Assembly: GCF_949987535.1 (NCBI RefSeq)
Contig: NC_080081.1
Location: 39,844,428 to 39,908,427, forward strand
DNA length: 64,000 nucleotides
Direction: 5' to 3'
Origin: Balaenoptera acutorostrata
Lineage: Eukaryota; Chordata; Mammalia; Artiodactyla; Balaenopteridae
The notes under the pieces are model-generated. The model searched no databases. It worked only from the letters and a program-made list of their open reading frames with translations, and had not been told where the DNA came from. Both the position numbers and the translations under genes were made by a program. Shown here in pieces: positions 1 through 11,395 of the stretch (its first letter is position 1; each line of letters starts with the position of its first letter).

Positions 1-302
1 GTTTTTGCTAGAACCATATTCAAACACAAATTGGATACAAGCTGTCCTAATTCAATTCCAATCCTATATATAACTATGATGCTTGTGCAGAAGAAATTCC
101 ATAAACTTCCTTAGCAGGTTATTTCAATATCTAGAGCTTTTCCTTGGAAATAAATTAACCCTCTAATGAGGATTTATTCCTCTGATTGTTATCTTTTCCT
201 CTTCCATAGATTTGAGAAATAATCAGTCATTCTCTTAGAAAGATTATTTTCTAAACCTAAAGATTTGTATTGAATCACATTTAACTATTACTCTTTGGAG
301 TT
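1..302. other. Unique AT-rich intergenic or intronic DNA
   Basis: I see no open frame, repeat family or RNA signature in this stretch. Base composition matches the rest of the window. Confidence 0.5.
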
Positions 303-655
303 ACGTTTATTCATTGAATAAATAAATATATACATATTGTGTGCCCACCCACTGCATTAGTCACTATGCAAGGTGCAGGATATAAAGTGGAGAGATCACG
401 TAGACATATATCCCTGCTTTCATGGCATTTACAGATTAGGAATCATACAACTATACAACTGTGACTGTGATAACCAATGTAAAGAAGAGGTGCGTAATGT
501 CCTGGGAGACCGTATTAGAGGAATCCAGCTCAAAAGGGAGGCAAATAATATTTCCATGAGAAAGAGATGCTTGAGTTGAGATCTGAAAATTATATAGTAG
601 TTTACTCGATTAAGAGGAGAAGCAAAACATTTCTTAAAGTGTTGTCCAAGTTTTT
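303..655 (+). repeat. Ancient LINE-tail-like interspersed repeat, copy 1
   Basis: The start resembles the common 'cattca...aaatattta...gtgtgcc' opening of old mammalian LINE 3' tails. It runs on into the familiar 'gatataaagtgg...' and 'tgagttgagatctga' blocks. The same blocks recur at 815, 4830, 48330 and 53820, always on the plus strand. The family is probably an old L1M/L1ME-type 3' region, but I cannot fix the subfamily without a repeat library. The short frames inside it are chance. Confidence 0.45.
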
Positions 656-814
656 TCACAGGCACTTATGCATTAGAGGTTTAAAATAAAAATTGATTTT
701 AATTATAAAATTTACAAATGTGTTATAAAAAGGTAGGAATATCAAATAGTTTTAAATAACAGAAAGGCTTCTCAATATCTTCAATTTGTCAGACAAGCAG
801 AAAGTCTGACTTAT

Positions 815-1690
815 TTTAGCATGTTGTGATAAATGCTAAAATCTTGGTTAGTACAGAGGACAATCAGTGCACAAAAAGTCAAAAAAAAAAAATAATATGC
901 AGGAAAGGCTTCACAGAGGAGTTTAACCTTACAAAAGAATAGGAGTTAGCCAAGAAAAATTGACCCAGTAGATGGTTGAAAGTGTTTTCTCAAGCAGAAG
1001 GAGCTACAGGAGCAATGTAAGTTGGTAATCAGAATAAACAGCAACTAGTTCAGTGAGGCAGGAAGCAAGGTGTGCAAGGGGTTGTAGAAGAGGTTGGGCA
1101 GCTGAGATAGAGACTGAACCAATCATTAGAGACTTTGCATAATGTTCGAAGAAGTTTGGATTTCCTACCAAAGCTAAGAGGAAGGTTTGAAGGTTGCTAA
1201 GCAGGGAGATAACACAAATTGATTTACATTTTATGGAAATGTCTCTGGAAGAAGAAGAACAGTGAATTTTAAACAAATGCATACTCAGTCATATACACAC
1301 ACATGAATAAAAGCAAGGAGTGCACTTGATTGTCTATTGTACTAACGCTGGAGTGACATGATGAAAGCCTGATACAAGGAGGATTTTTGATGAATTTGAG
1401 CCAGAGGGAAATGGAGGATTAAAGATTTCTAGCAAGGTTTTAAGTGGGTATCACATAACTGAGAAGGGTGTGACACTACGTTATTTCATTCAAAAAAAGA
1501 ACACAACAAGAGCACCAGGTTTGAGGGTAAGATGTTGAGTCTACTTTGAGATATGCTGAGATTTCGAGGACATCCAAGTGACTATTACATAGACAGCCAA
1601 CTCTATGAAACAGTCAAATTTATAGGTTGAGAGCTCAGAAGAAATATCTACACTGATGGTACAGACATGTCATCAGTAAATAAATGGTAA
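815..1690 (+). repeat. Ancient LINE-tail-like interspersed repeat, copy 2
   Basis: This repeats blocks already seen in the upstream copy ('ggaaaggcttcacagaggag'), so it is a second copy or a duplicated section rather than a simple continuation. It extends into later blocks ('gcagggagataacac', 'gaggacatccaagtg', 'gagagctcagaag'). It is strongly diverged and has no coding potential. Confidence 0.5.
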
Positions 1691-1739
1691 TGACAATAAT
1701 GCCATCTGTGAACAAAGACAATTTTCTTTCTTCCTTCCC

Positions 1740-1945
1740 AATTGGTATATTTTATTTCCTTTTTTTGCCTTGTTGTATTAGCAAAAACTTCCAGTTGGAT
1801 GTTGAAAAGGAGTGGTGATAGGGGGCATCCTTGCCTTGTACCAGATCTTAGTGGGAAAGTTTTGAGTTTCTCACCATTAATTATTATGTTAGCTGTAGGT
1901 TATTTGTAGATTGTCGTTATCAAGTTGAGTAACCTCTCCTCCTAT
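1740..1945 (-). mobile_element. L1 fragment, ORF2 reverse-transcriptase region
   Basis: The plus strand here matches the plus strand of the full-length L1 at about 21340-21460 in order and content ('gtggtgatagggggcatccttg' against 'gtggtgagagtgggcaacc'). It is therefore the complement of the RT domain around the RQGCPLSP motif. It is truncated at both ends, has no poly(A) and is much more diverged than the copy at 19-26 kb. Confidence 0.7.
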
Positions 1946-2944
1946 GATAACTATTTACTTAGTCTAAAGATTGATCATTTACATGTGAAGGAAGGTGAAA
2001 CTTAAAAGAAATATTTGCAGAAAAAATGTAAAGTACCAAAATTAAGTCAAAGGCTCAATTGCACAAATTAATAATGGGCAAGATCTAGCTTGAAGAGTTT
2101 TAAAACCTGGAGAATTGAAGTAACTATTATCTCATAAGGTATAACAGTATAACATGAAGAGAGAGAGAGAGAAAGAGAGATCAAAATTAAAAGCAAAGAA
2201 AAAACTCCTAATGAAACTTCTAGTTTTCACTAATTGGCATGTCTACATATTTTATAGGCCTCACAGAGATGAGAATATAGGTTAGGAACAAAGAGTTATT
2301 TGGAAACTCCAGTGTACAAGGTAGTTGAGTGGTACAGCACTGTTGACCTAAATTAAAAGTAATGCTAAAAAATTAGGATTATCAAACAGTAAAATTAAAA
2401 TAGTGAATTATATGTATGTCATATAATATGAAGGATGGTTAACTGAACTGAGGTGCTTTAAGAAGAACGTAATAATTCTTTTTAAGTCTAAGGATTTATC
2501 ATGCGAAAAAGGGAATTATGTTTATTTTTTATTATTCTGAATGACCAAGTAGAAAGTATGGAGAGGCATATTTTGAATTAATGTATAATATAAACTTACA
2601 AATATAGTTGTTATAAATAAAAGCCCTGCCTGTCAAAATAATGTTATTTGCCACTATGACTTTTCTAGAAGTGGGTAAAAAAAACAATTGCTAGTGGTTT
2701 TATAGTCTCTAAGATTATGTAGGCCTTAAAATTCTTTAAATTCAATTATAAAGTAATGTTTCCCAATAATGGTCCCCCACTGGAAAAATGAATCATAGGA
2801 ATGCTTTTTCATGTACCCAGCTTACATTAATTTTCACATCAAGCATCATTTATGGAAAAAGAGGAAAAAGGTTAAATTTAAGCTGAGGTAGAGGAGAGAG
2901 AGGAGGCACTTCAGCTTCTCCTGCCCTGTCTACATCTATTTCTG

Positions 2945-2947
<3 letters not shown>
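1946..2947. other. Unique AT-rich DNA with a short (GA)n tract
   Basis: A GA-rich microsatellite lies at about 2158-2181. I recognise nothing else here; no gene or RNA is supported. Confidence 0.45.

Positions 2948-2980
<33 letters not shown>
2948..2980 (+). repeat. (AC)n microsatellite
   Basis: This is an uninterrupted AC dinucleotide run of 33 bases, a likely length-variable marker. Confidence 0.95.
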
Positions 2981-2983
<3 letters not shown>

Positions 2984-3006
2984 GAAAATATTGCCTACAA
3001 AATTAT

Positions 3007-3165
3007 AATCTTTTTTTGTTTTTTAAATTAATTAATTAATTAATTAATTAAATTTAATTTTTTTATACAGCAGGTTCTCATTAGTTATCTATTTTATACA
3101 TATTAGTGTATATATGTCAATCCCAATCTCCCAATTCATCACATATTTTTATATGACTTTTTTTT
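3007..3165 (-). mobile_element. 5'-truncated L1 3' end, minus strand
   Basis: A T-rich head, including an (ATTA)n tract at about 3027-3050, represents the reversed poly(A) tail. It is followed by 'ttagttatctattttatac...gtatatatgtcaatccca', an older variant of the 3' UTR seen in the full-length L1 near 19365-19410. Only about 160 bases remain. I could not define a clean target-site duplication. Confidence 0.65.
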
Positions 3166-4256
3166 TTCATGGTAAAAACTCAATATTCTGTAGTACATTC
3201 TAGTGGGAATTTTTTCCTCCATTAGTTTAATAGTTGCAGCAAAGCTCTTCATAGTTTTTTAATTTGAGAACTAGAGCATAGAGGAAAAGATAGATGATGA
3301 ACAATAGAGGTTTAAATTTCATTATTAGGCAGATGACAAATTAAAAACACTGAGCTATCCTCTTTTACTATATTTGAAAGAAGTTGTAAATTTAATGTGT
3401 AAATAGTTATGTTATTTAGCATTTTGGATTTTTTAAAACAATGAAAATATTTAAAGGTATGCAAGAAATGAGGAGAGCAAGTAGGCTGATGTCAGTAGAA
3501 GCTTCTTGCTATTAATGAGATATTTGAGATACTCAGCAGTCCCTAGAAGCCAGACTTGCTAACTTTGAGAAATTTGGCTAAATTTGTTCAAGTCAGTTTA
3601 GTTCTCCAAACATTTATTTAACACATCCTACACTTCAGGAATTGTGTTAAAAATCAGATACCAATATGAATACTTCAAATAGTGCTATACTGGGGGTCTT
3701 TGGTATGCAGGAAGTAAAAGAAAACTAATTCAAAACCTACCTCAAGTGTTGCAAGATTATTCTGAGGTAATTTTGGGAATAAGTGGAGCAGGAATCCCAC
3801 TAAGGCCCTGGAACAGCGAGCTTCACAAAGATGGGAGTAAAATTCCATCACCTGGAGAGACTCAGTCATGCAAATGCACTTCTAGGAACCAGAGAGCAGC
3901 AAGCATTCTTGGATCTTCATGCTAATGTTATGCTTTAAAGAGATTCATTTATTTCTCCATTTTTCTTACTCTCTGTATTTGTATGCTTCTTTTACCATCT
4001 AATTGCTTTATCTTTTACTTTTCATCATGCAAGTTTTCACCATCTTAAACCTTTTGTCAAGCCTCCCTTGGCTCAACTCTGCTTCCTCTCTGTTATGGCC
4101 CTGAAATTATTTTCTGGATTCTCACAATACACATTTACATCTTCAGGTTTGATTTCAACTTGTGTGATCCTTCCATGTTGTCTATTTTTCAAATTTTACA
4201 GAAAGAAAATACAACCTCTCTCCCATCATGAACACACACACACACACATTCCTTCA
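3166..4256. other. Mostly unique AT-rich DNA
   Basis: Positions about 3598-3670 resemble the opening of the ancient LINE-tail family seen at 303. The remainder is unassigned and has no supportable gene. Confidence 0.35.
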
Positions 4257-4358
4257 CCTTCTCCTCTCCTCCCCTCCCCTCCCCTTCTGTTCCCTTTCCT
4301 TCCCTCTTCTCCTTCCTCCTCCTCCTCCTCCTTCTTCTTTCTCTCTGTCTCCCTCCCT
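4257..4358 (+). repeat. Long polypyrimidine tract
   Basis: These 102 bases contain only two purines (4289 and 4347). They are built from CCT, CCCCT and CTT units. On the complement it is a polypurine run. Such tracts can adopt triplex (H-DNA) structure in vitro. The frames read through it are low-complexity artefacts. Confidence 0.9.
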
Positions 4359-4829
4359 GTTGCCAAGAAGAGTTTTCAAACAACTTTAAGTTAAAAACAA
4401 AAAAAAGATTTGGAGGTAGAAGATGTCTTATCCAGCTCACTCATTTAGATCATTTATTATTTCTGTCTTTCATTGTTTGGGACTATTTTAGAACTCTGGA
4501 GATTGTCAAAAAGTAATTATTATGGAAATAATCCTTATACATAAAAAAATTAATTGTTCCAGTGGAATACCATTGATTCTTGCCCTATGAACTGTGGATA
4601 GTTCTGTTCTGCATCTATTTGTAAATTTATTTCAGAATCCCTTATTCCCTATTATATGTCCCTGCTCTTTAGATTCTCTTTTGAACAAGTTATAACATCT
4701 TACTGATTAATTAAGCAAGTAAACACATTATCTGATACATCTACTTTATATCTGTATGAGATTTATGATTACATTCTCTTTTAAATTTATCCTTTAACCC
4801 TTTTTGTTAACCAGACTCTATCAAAGGTC
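4359..4829. other. Unique AT-rich DNA
   Basis: No gene, repeat or RNA feature could be recognised here. Confidence 0.4.
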
Positions 4830-5450
4830 ACTGCCCAGCTTTTGGAGAAGTAGCAATCACAGTTCAAACAGCTGTAGCTGGGAGGTAACCGGAGGGAAGA
4901 GGACGTTGGTGACCAGATCATGCAAGGACCTTGCAGAAAATTTTCAAACTTTGACATTCATTCTGAGTGAGAAGGGAAGCGGAGAAGTGTCTAGTTGATT
5001 GACACTTTAAAAGGATTATTCTGGATGTGGTTTTGATAGGAAACAGGAGGTGAAGGGGAGAAACAGGGAAATCAATTAAAAGGCTATTAGTTATCTGGGT
5101 GAGAGGTGATGATAGCTTGGACAATCGACCAAGTAGGTAATGATAAAATAGTGCAATTTAATCAAATTCTGGATATCTTTTGAAGGTTAGCCAACAGAAT
5201 TTACTATTGAATTAGATGCAGAGCATGTGAGAATGAGAAAAATCAAGAGTTATGTCAAGATATCAGACTTAAGAAATTAGAATTGTTGAACATTTAGAGA
5301 GTGTTGGGGAGGAACAGGTATTTTTGCACATGTTAAGTTTAAAAAACTAATTAAAATTTTAAGTACAGATGTCATGCAGGAAGCCAGGCATTCAGGAGAG
5401 AAGTCTGGGCTAGAAGGTACACTAGGAGTCATTATTTTAATCCCAACAAT
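4830..5450 (+). repeat. Ancient LINE-tail-like interspersed repeat, copy 3
   Basis: Successive blocks 'gaccagatcatgcaaggacc', 'cattctgagtgagaaggga', 'ttgacactttaaaaggatta', 'ggctattagttatctgggtg' and 'caggagagaagtctgggct' follow the internal order of the family seen at 815-1690. Plus strand, old, non-coding. Confidence 0.55.
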
Positions 5451-7180
5451 TTGTGGAAATATACAAAGACTACCCAAATGAGAACAAAGAGAGGCTATTA
5501 ATTCAGAGCTTACTATATCAAGGGAGTCGGCCACTATCACTTGTGTTTGGCAGACTTCAAGGCAGGCAGGGGAGTGGGAAAGCTTCAAATTAGGGGAAAA
5601 AAAGAAGATATCAGTAGCCTTCTGTTTGGAGGTTATCAGCATAGGGAAGCTGGAAATGGGCTAACTAAAAGTGGGGCCTCTTATGTGATGGGTTCAAGAA
5701 GGTTACTTGGCTTTCTCTGTTTTGTCTCAAGTTGGAAGGGAGGGGGTAGTGGCAAAGTAGCAAGCATTTGTTAACAAGGTCCTGTGCTTTCTGGGACAAT
5801 TGCTGCAGAGACTGTCGTTTGGCTTCCTGGACATCTCGTGTGGGTCAGAGTTCTATCATTGTATAGGGTCCGACCATTGTCTATTTATATATTCAGTCTC
5901 TCACACTAGATAAGATGACCATGGGAGTAAATGTAGGTAGAAAAAAATAAGGGTGGATATATAAAGATTTGCATCCATGTCAATGTGTATAGAATTATTC
6001 GTTGCAACATTGGATGAGGCAGGGGGATGGTTTTCATTACTTGAAGTGGCAATTTCAAGCCCTATGCTTCTGTAAGTTTTTCACGGTGCTTTTGATCCAA
6101 GTTTAACTCACCTCTGCAAGGACACAGCTAACTTAAACGCCGCTGTAGGCTGGTTAAATAACACCTGTAGTGAAAAATAATCAAAAGAATTGTATGTAAA
6201 TCCTAGCTATGAGTTGGTTATGTGGAGGTATCTTAGCTATGAGTCAAGGTCACTTGGAAAGTTTCAGGAGGTTTTCTAAAGGGAAAAAATATTCTGGGCG
6301 CTGTCAACATCATCACTGATTAACTTTGCCATTAGTGTCACTTTGCCCACTTTTGTCTTTCATCTCTTTTCTTCTTTCAGTGGGTTCTGTTGTCAGGTTT
6401 TTCTTTCCCAAACCAGTGGCCTTCTTTTAAAGAGTGACTTCCAATTAAGCACAGTCATGCACTTTAAATTCTAAAGGACTCTCTGTGGGGTGAGACTCGC
6501 CACCAGGCCTCTGGCACAGTGCTGCATTTAAAAACTGCCCAACTGTTGTGTGGCTCCTCAGCTCTGTGCTCCCCAGGGCTGCAGCTTCTCATTAGAATTC
6601 TGGGCAGGCTGCATCATGTTGGCAACCCGATCCTGCCTTTATTACCATGCCCTTCCTCTTACCCCCTTCTCTTTTGCTTCTGCTTGGGTCTTTTGTTATC
6701 CGGCTTCTTTTACCCTCCTTGCCTGGCTTCCTTGTCCTTTGTCTTCCTCTGTTATGATTTATGATTATGCCCAGCTCCTTCCTTCTCCAGGACATCTGCT
6801 TCTAAGCCAGCTCCCTACCTTGAACCACAGTCAATACTTTGCATAACTACTTGACTTTGTTTGCAATTGAATTTTTAAATAGAACACTGAGCTAACTCTC
6901 ACTTACAGTTAGATTAAACACACAAAATCCTTTAGTATAATTATCCCGAATTTATAACACCTAATGCTGTTCACTTTTTGAATACTTTATTCTAAAATCT
7001 TCGGTTAGAAATGATTGTGCATTTCATCATGGACGATTCCTTTTCTGTAAGATGTTATATGTGGATTCTTCTTTTTCACAGAAATCCATAAAAGGGCTTT
7101 TTAAACTTAAAAAAAATTTTTTTTTGGATAAGAGGCAAGGGAAGGAAACTTAAAGGAAAGGCCATGTACTAGGGGAAAGA
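5451..7180. other. Unique DNA, no gene recognised
   Basis: Composition is slightly richer in G+C between about 6300 and 6830 than the flanks. Overlapping 80-100 codon frames near 6519-6846 on both strands have no recognisable domain, and I treat them as chance frames. Confidence 0.4.
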
Positions 7181-7184
7181 ATCA

Positions 7185-7620
7185 GGCTGACGTTGAATAT
7201 TAGTTAGGAACTATTTGGTTGCATGTAATAGAAATCAAGGCCAAAATACTTCATCCAAAAATAAAATGGTAAGGGGATTTATTATGAGAATGTATGGATA
7301 TGCCTTGCAACACAAGAGTAGCCATTAAAAATTTGCCAGATTCAGAAATAGAAGTCTTTCATTGTTTCTCATTATATTTATTTTATTCTTTTCTCTTCCA
7401 CTTGTCTTTTCTCCACAAGGAAGAAAGTGGCTACCTCACAAATCACACATTCAAAAGATGGGGAGACATTGAGACAGGAATCTCTCCCACAGGAGAATTT
7501 CGGAGGAAAGGGCTCTGCTTGGCCTACCTAAACCGACTGAGTCCAATTAGTAATTGTTGGCGTGGAGGAAAGGGTGACACAGTACAATTCATCATATGGC
7601 TTCCAGGGAAGTCTTTCTCC
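7185..7620 (+). repeat. Probable ancient interspersed repeat, unclassified
   Basis: The segment 'ggttgcatgtaatagaaatcaaggcc...aaggggatttattatgagaa' has the shape of a widespread old mammalian repeat (element starting near a 'ttctggttgcaagtaacagaa' motif). The 112-codon frame inside it has no recognisable domain. Family assignment is uncertain. Confidence 0.35.
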
Positions 7621-7756
7621 AACACTTACTAATTGTTTAACTTGGAGCAACATGCTCAATCTTTGAGATTTTAGTGTTTTCATTTGTAAAATGGGGATAA
7701 TAGTATCACCACAATAAACAAGATGACCAGTAAATGCTAGCTATTATTATTGCCAA
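7621..7756 (+). repeat. MIR SINE fragment
   Basis: The block 'cttggagcaacatgctcaat...tcatttgtaaaatggggata' followed by 'agtaaatgctagctattatt' is the diagnostic core and 3' part of a tRNA-derived MIR element. It is old and lacks the tRNA-related head. Confidence 0.85.
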
Positions 7757-8434
7757 AAACAAAACATTAAATGCATCTTATTCTGCCTATATAATCATTG
7801 TAGAGCACATCCTAATTTGTTGTATTCGTGTACCTGATATATAGCCTCAGGTTTAAGGAAATGCAAGCAGCATCTACCCCTTAACATTATGAAGCCATTT
7901 ACACATGGATAACAGTTCTGGCAAATGTCCATGATTATCTAGGTCACCCTAAGTGTTGCAGAAAGTAAGGAGAGTATTAAGTCTTCCTTAGAGCAAGTAT
8001 ATTTGAATAATGGCTGAAGATAAATGACACCCAATAGGAGGAAATGGACTAGGATGTCCCTTTTGTGTCTCTGTTCATAAATTTATTCCCTCAGAAAAGA
8101 ATTAGAAACCATAGGAAGGTTATAAATTAGAGGTTTATGTTGTTGGAGGTTTGGGGATAGATGAGGTATTTCTAGTACTTGAGGTAGAATGAGAACAGCT
8201 CTATAGGAGAAGACTGTGGAAGGCCATAAAAAAAGATACAGACTTCAACGTTTTTAGAAAAATATTGGAGGATTTACTTACCGACTAGGTGTGAATGATA
8301 TTGGGTATCAGAGATCTAGCCTTGGCATGAGGGTTCCTGATTTCAGATTTGGAGTAGCTGCTAATACATCAGGAGAATATTGCCAGATGAAATGCACTGT
8401 AAATGTTTTAGAAACATAAATTGCTCTGTAAATT
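7757..8434. other. Unique AT-rich DNA
   Basis: Nothing recognisable is seen; no supported gene. Confidence 0.4.
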
Positions 8435-8446
8435 CCAGGTGTTTTT

Positions 8447-8742
8447 TTTTGTTTTTTTTTTAAATTTTATTTATTTATTTTTGGCTCTGTTGGGTCTTCG
8501 TTTCTGTGCGAGGGCCCTCTCCAGTTGCGGCGAGCGGGGGCCACTCTTCATCGCGGTGCGTGGGCCTCTCACTGTCTTGGCCTCTCTTGTTGCGGAGCAC
8601 AAGCTCCAGACGCGCAGGCTCAGCAGTTGTGGCTCACGGGCCCAGCTACTCCGCGGCATGTGGGATCCTCCCAGACCAGGGCTCGAACCCATGTCCCCTG
8701 CATTGGCAGGCAGACTCCCAACCACTGCGCCACCAGGGAAGC
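8447..8742 (-). mobile_element. CHR-type tRNA-Glu-derived SINE, minus strand
   Basis: Read on the minus strand, it starts with the GGGCTTCCCTGGTGG head at 8742. It has a pol III A box and a B box (complement of 'ggctcgaaccc', so GGTTCGAGCC-like), then the GC-rich CHR body, and ends in an A/T-rich tail at 8447. A 12-bp direct repeat CCAGGTGTTTTT flanks it (8435-8446 and 8743-8754). All frames of about 80-130 codons across it are translations of the SINE, not genes. This SINE class is restricted to whales, hippos and ruminants. Confidence 0.93.
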
Positions 8743-8872
8743 CCAGGTGTTTTTATCTGAATCAGGGTATGGTAGTGGGGGAACATGAGTTCCGTCATAT
8801 CTTGATAAAATAAAACACTAAAATATCTAACACCCAATATAAATATTCTCAGAGAGCTTTTATAGTTTATAT

Positions 8873-9121
8873 CAGCATTTCCCAAAGCATACTGTACCTT
8901 CCCTAAATGCTAATAGGTGATAAAAAATGCACTGGATTAAACAAAGATAAATAGGTATCTTTACTGAAAGACTTCCCAGAGACTTTAATATGCCAAAGTG
9001 CATTATGAAGGAGGGGAATATGTAATATGCTGAATTTCCAAGATATATTTGATTTCAGTGTACTTCTTCACAGTACACCTTGTGAGACTTGGTATTCTGA
9101 AGACACCACTTTGGGAAACAT
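8873..9121. mobile_element. Old hAT (Charlie-like) non-autonomous DNA element
   Basis: The left end 'cagcatttcccaaag' and right end 'ctttgggaaa' are inverted over about 10 bases. Inside, 'acaccttgtgagacttggtattctgaagacaccactttgggaaa' resembles the end of a hAT-Charlie MER element. The 8-bp target duplication expected for hAT is not clear, so boundaries are approximate. Confidence 0.5.
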
Positions 9122-10126
9122 AACTTCCTTACATTGTTTCTCCATACTGCATTATATTTATTCCCAACTTAGTAAAATACAATCAGCACAGCCCATACAA
9201 CAGCAGGAAGGTTTCAGACATACATCATTAAAAGCAGTTATACTTTCTGTGTGCAAATCATATATGTATTAAATTAATACTAATGGTTACAATCCCATAA
9301 CATTTGTAACCTTTTGCAATAAATGAATTTTTTTTTATGTATGTGACAATGACTCTAACACTGACTCACTTATTGCTATTTACCTCATTCCACCATACAA
9401 AATTTTTCCTATGTATACCCATAATTCCATTTGGATTTTTGGGTCCAGAATATACAATTATTATTATTATATTCTTAAGTATGTACTCTAATTATTATAA
9501 TTTTCTCTCATGCTTATGTGTTCAAATTTCTTTCTATCCTAATTTTACTTAATGCTTTGAGTTTTTGTTGTTGTTTATGATTGGCATCTGAAAATAAAAT
9601 ATTCTACAGAATGTATTTAATATTTTAGTCTCCTTTCAGATATGCCCCCCAAACTCCCTTAACTTTGTACTTTGTGGCAGAAATTTGTGTGGCATTTAAA
9701 ATAAATAAATGGCATTTAGTTAGGATTCTAGTGATCCTTGGAAAGAATATTTGTGTTGTCTCAATTTTTTTCAAAACAGCTACTGGTGCTTTACCTGTAA
9801 ATAAAAGTTTTCTTTCCTTTATTTTCATGTTGTCTAATGTAAATACTTTTTTAATGAAATCTAAGAAATGGTCCTCAATTAAAGGCATTTAACAACATTT
9901 AATATGGATTCTTCCCATTTCTGTATTAGGTCTCCTAAGAGCTCAGACATGGTAGCTTAACGATCAGGAATTAACTTGAAACTTGGGGACAAGCGAGGAG
10001 TAGGAGGGTTCAATTATAACTTTAGGTCCACGGATGCCTCCTTATCATGTTTGAACTGCCGTACTTGGTTTTACTTAAACTATTTGTGCTTTCATCCATC
10101 TTCTCCCTTTATTTGTTGTTAATTAT
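9122..10126. other. Unique AT-rich DNA
   Basis: No gene or assignable repeat was found. Short frames near 9337-9552 and 9625-9892 are AT-rich chance frames. Confidence 0.4.
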
Positions 10127-10255
10127 GTTCTGTCTGAACAACTTCACCATAGTTGCTTAGGAAAAAATCTGTAATCATCCTAAGTTATTATGTTGTTTGC
10201 GTTCTGATGCCAAACAACCTCACTATAGTTATTTCAAGAAAGATCTTAGAATCTT
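10127..10255 (+). repeat. Degenerate tandem duplication, unit about 72 bp
   Basis: Unit one (from about 10129, 'ttctgtctgaacaacttcaccatagtt') and unit two (from about 10201, 'ttctgatgccaaacaacctcactatagtt') align with a few mismatches and a small indel. This indicates an old local duplication. Confidence 0.55.
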
Positions 10256-10329
10256 ATTCAAATTATTTATCTAGACACAAGTGATACAAATGTTTAGCTG
10301 TCTTCTTCATTACCATCATCACGTTATAT

Positions 10330-10505
10330 TGAGCACTAATCATGTTTCATGTTTATATTTAATCCATAATATTAACATTTTTTTGGAGATGAGGGATACT
10401 AGAGACTTCACTAAGGCCATTTAGCTACAGAGTAGCAGAGCTGGGATCAAAGCCCATGTAAAACTATCTCCAGGACCAAACTGCAGTCTATTAAACCACG
10501 CTTCC
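10330..10505 (-). repeat. MIR SINE, minus strand
   Basis: The plus strand reads 'ttagctacagagtagcagagctgggatcaaagccca', the reverse of the MIR segment for 'tgggttcgaatcccggctctgcc'. It continues to the head region 'ttaaaccacgcttcctgc'. Confidence 0.75.
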
Positions 10506-11165
10506 TGCTATTACATCTGAAGAATTTATTATTGAAATCTACATTATATAATATGTTCCTGTTTGAAAATAAGAAATAGAAAGTTAAGCCATATTAACTA
10601 AGTTTTGTTAATTTAGATAAAAACAAAATCTGCAGACAGGAAATAATTCAACAGCTTCTTCTTTATCAACCACCCATAGGCTTGGAGTTTGTCTTAACTA
10701 ATATCTAGGCTGGCACCTGGAACAGTCCAGTACCCGTGGCTCTAGGGCAGCTGTCCCTTGCTTTCAGACAGGTGCTACTAAGGTTTTGGGAAGACAAAAA
10801 TAAATTTGCACAAGGAAATATTAAAACTCTTCTCTTACAGACCATACTTAGACTTATCACCATAAGAACATGCCTGAATATGGTGTTTATTTGGGGGACC
10901 AACACTTTCTTGTCTCACTTTTGTCTCATTGTAAAGTTCGAATCATCAAAACCATTTGTGGTTTTTCCCTCTACAATTTCTTATAATTTTCATGACAACT
11001 TAATCATAAGCTTTCTAGAAATTATCCTCCAGCAATAGCTTTTATGCCTCGTTTTGCCTTTTAGCACTCAGCAATTTTAAGGTAAATGATAATAGAAAAA
11101 TATTATCTTGTAATTCTATTATTAATACTTTGAAGATATACCTCTAAACATGAGTCATCTTTTTC
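10506..11165. other. Unique AT-rich DNA
   Basis: A 100-codon plus-strand frame at 10736-11038 has no recognisable domain and overlaps a shorter antisense frame. I see no support for a gene. Confidence 0.4.
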
Positions 11166-11169
11166 TAGC

Positions 11170-11395
11170 TGCATGGTACAGTGGATTATGGAATCAGATT
11201 CAACTATATCTGGAGCCCAAGTTTAAAGCCCCAACTCAGCAGGCTATAAAAGGAGTATTTTAAAATGTGATTTAACACTTCTGAACCTCAATTTGCACAT
11301 CTACAGAAATTTGACCCAACAGAATTGTTGTGAAGCATGATAACATAGCACATATGAAAACACTTCATAAAGTGTTATATATAGTACTTTCCTTC
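11170..11395 (+). repeat. Near-complete MIR SINE
   Basis: It starts with the tRNA-like head ('gcatggtacagtggatta'), passes through 'ctgaacctcaatttgcacatctacag' and ends with 'acttcataaagtgttatata'. Plus strand; its length is close to a full MIR. Confidence 0.75.

Noticed and set aside
4068..4440. Frames of 83-108 codons rich in Ser/Pro or Arg/Glu
   Set aside because: They are produced by the polypyrimidine tract and (CA)n.
8421..8885. Five overlapping frames of 79-130 codons on both strands
   Set aside because: They are translations of the GC-rich CHR SINE. The same protein text recurs from the second SINE at 31.6-31.9 kb.
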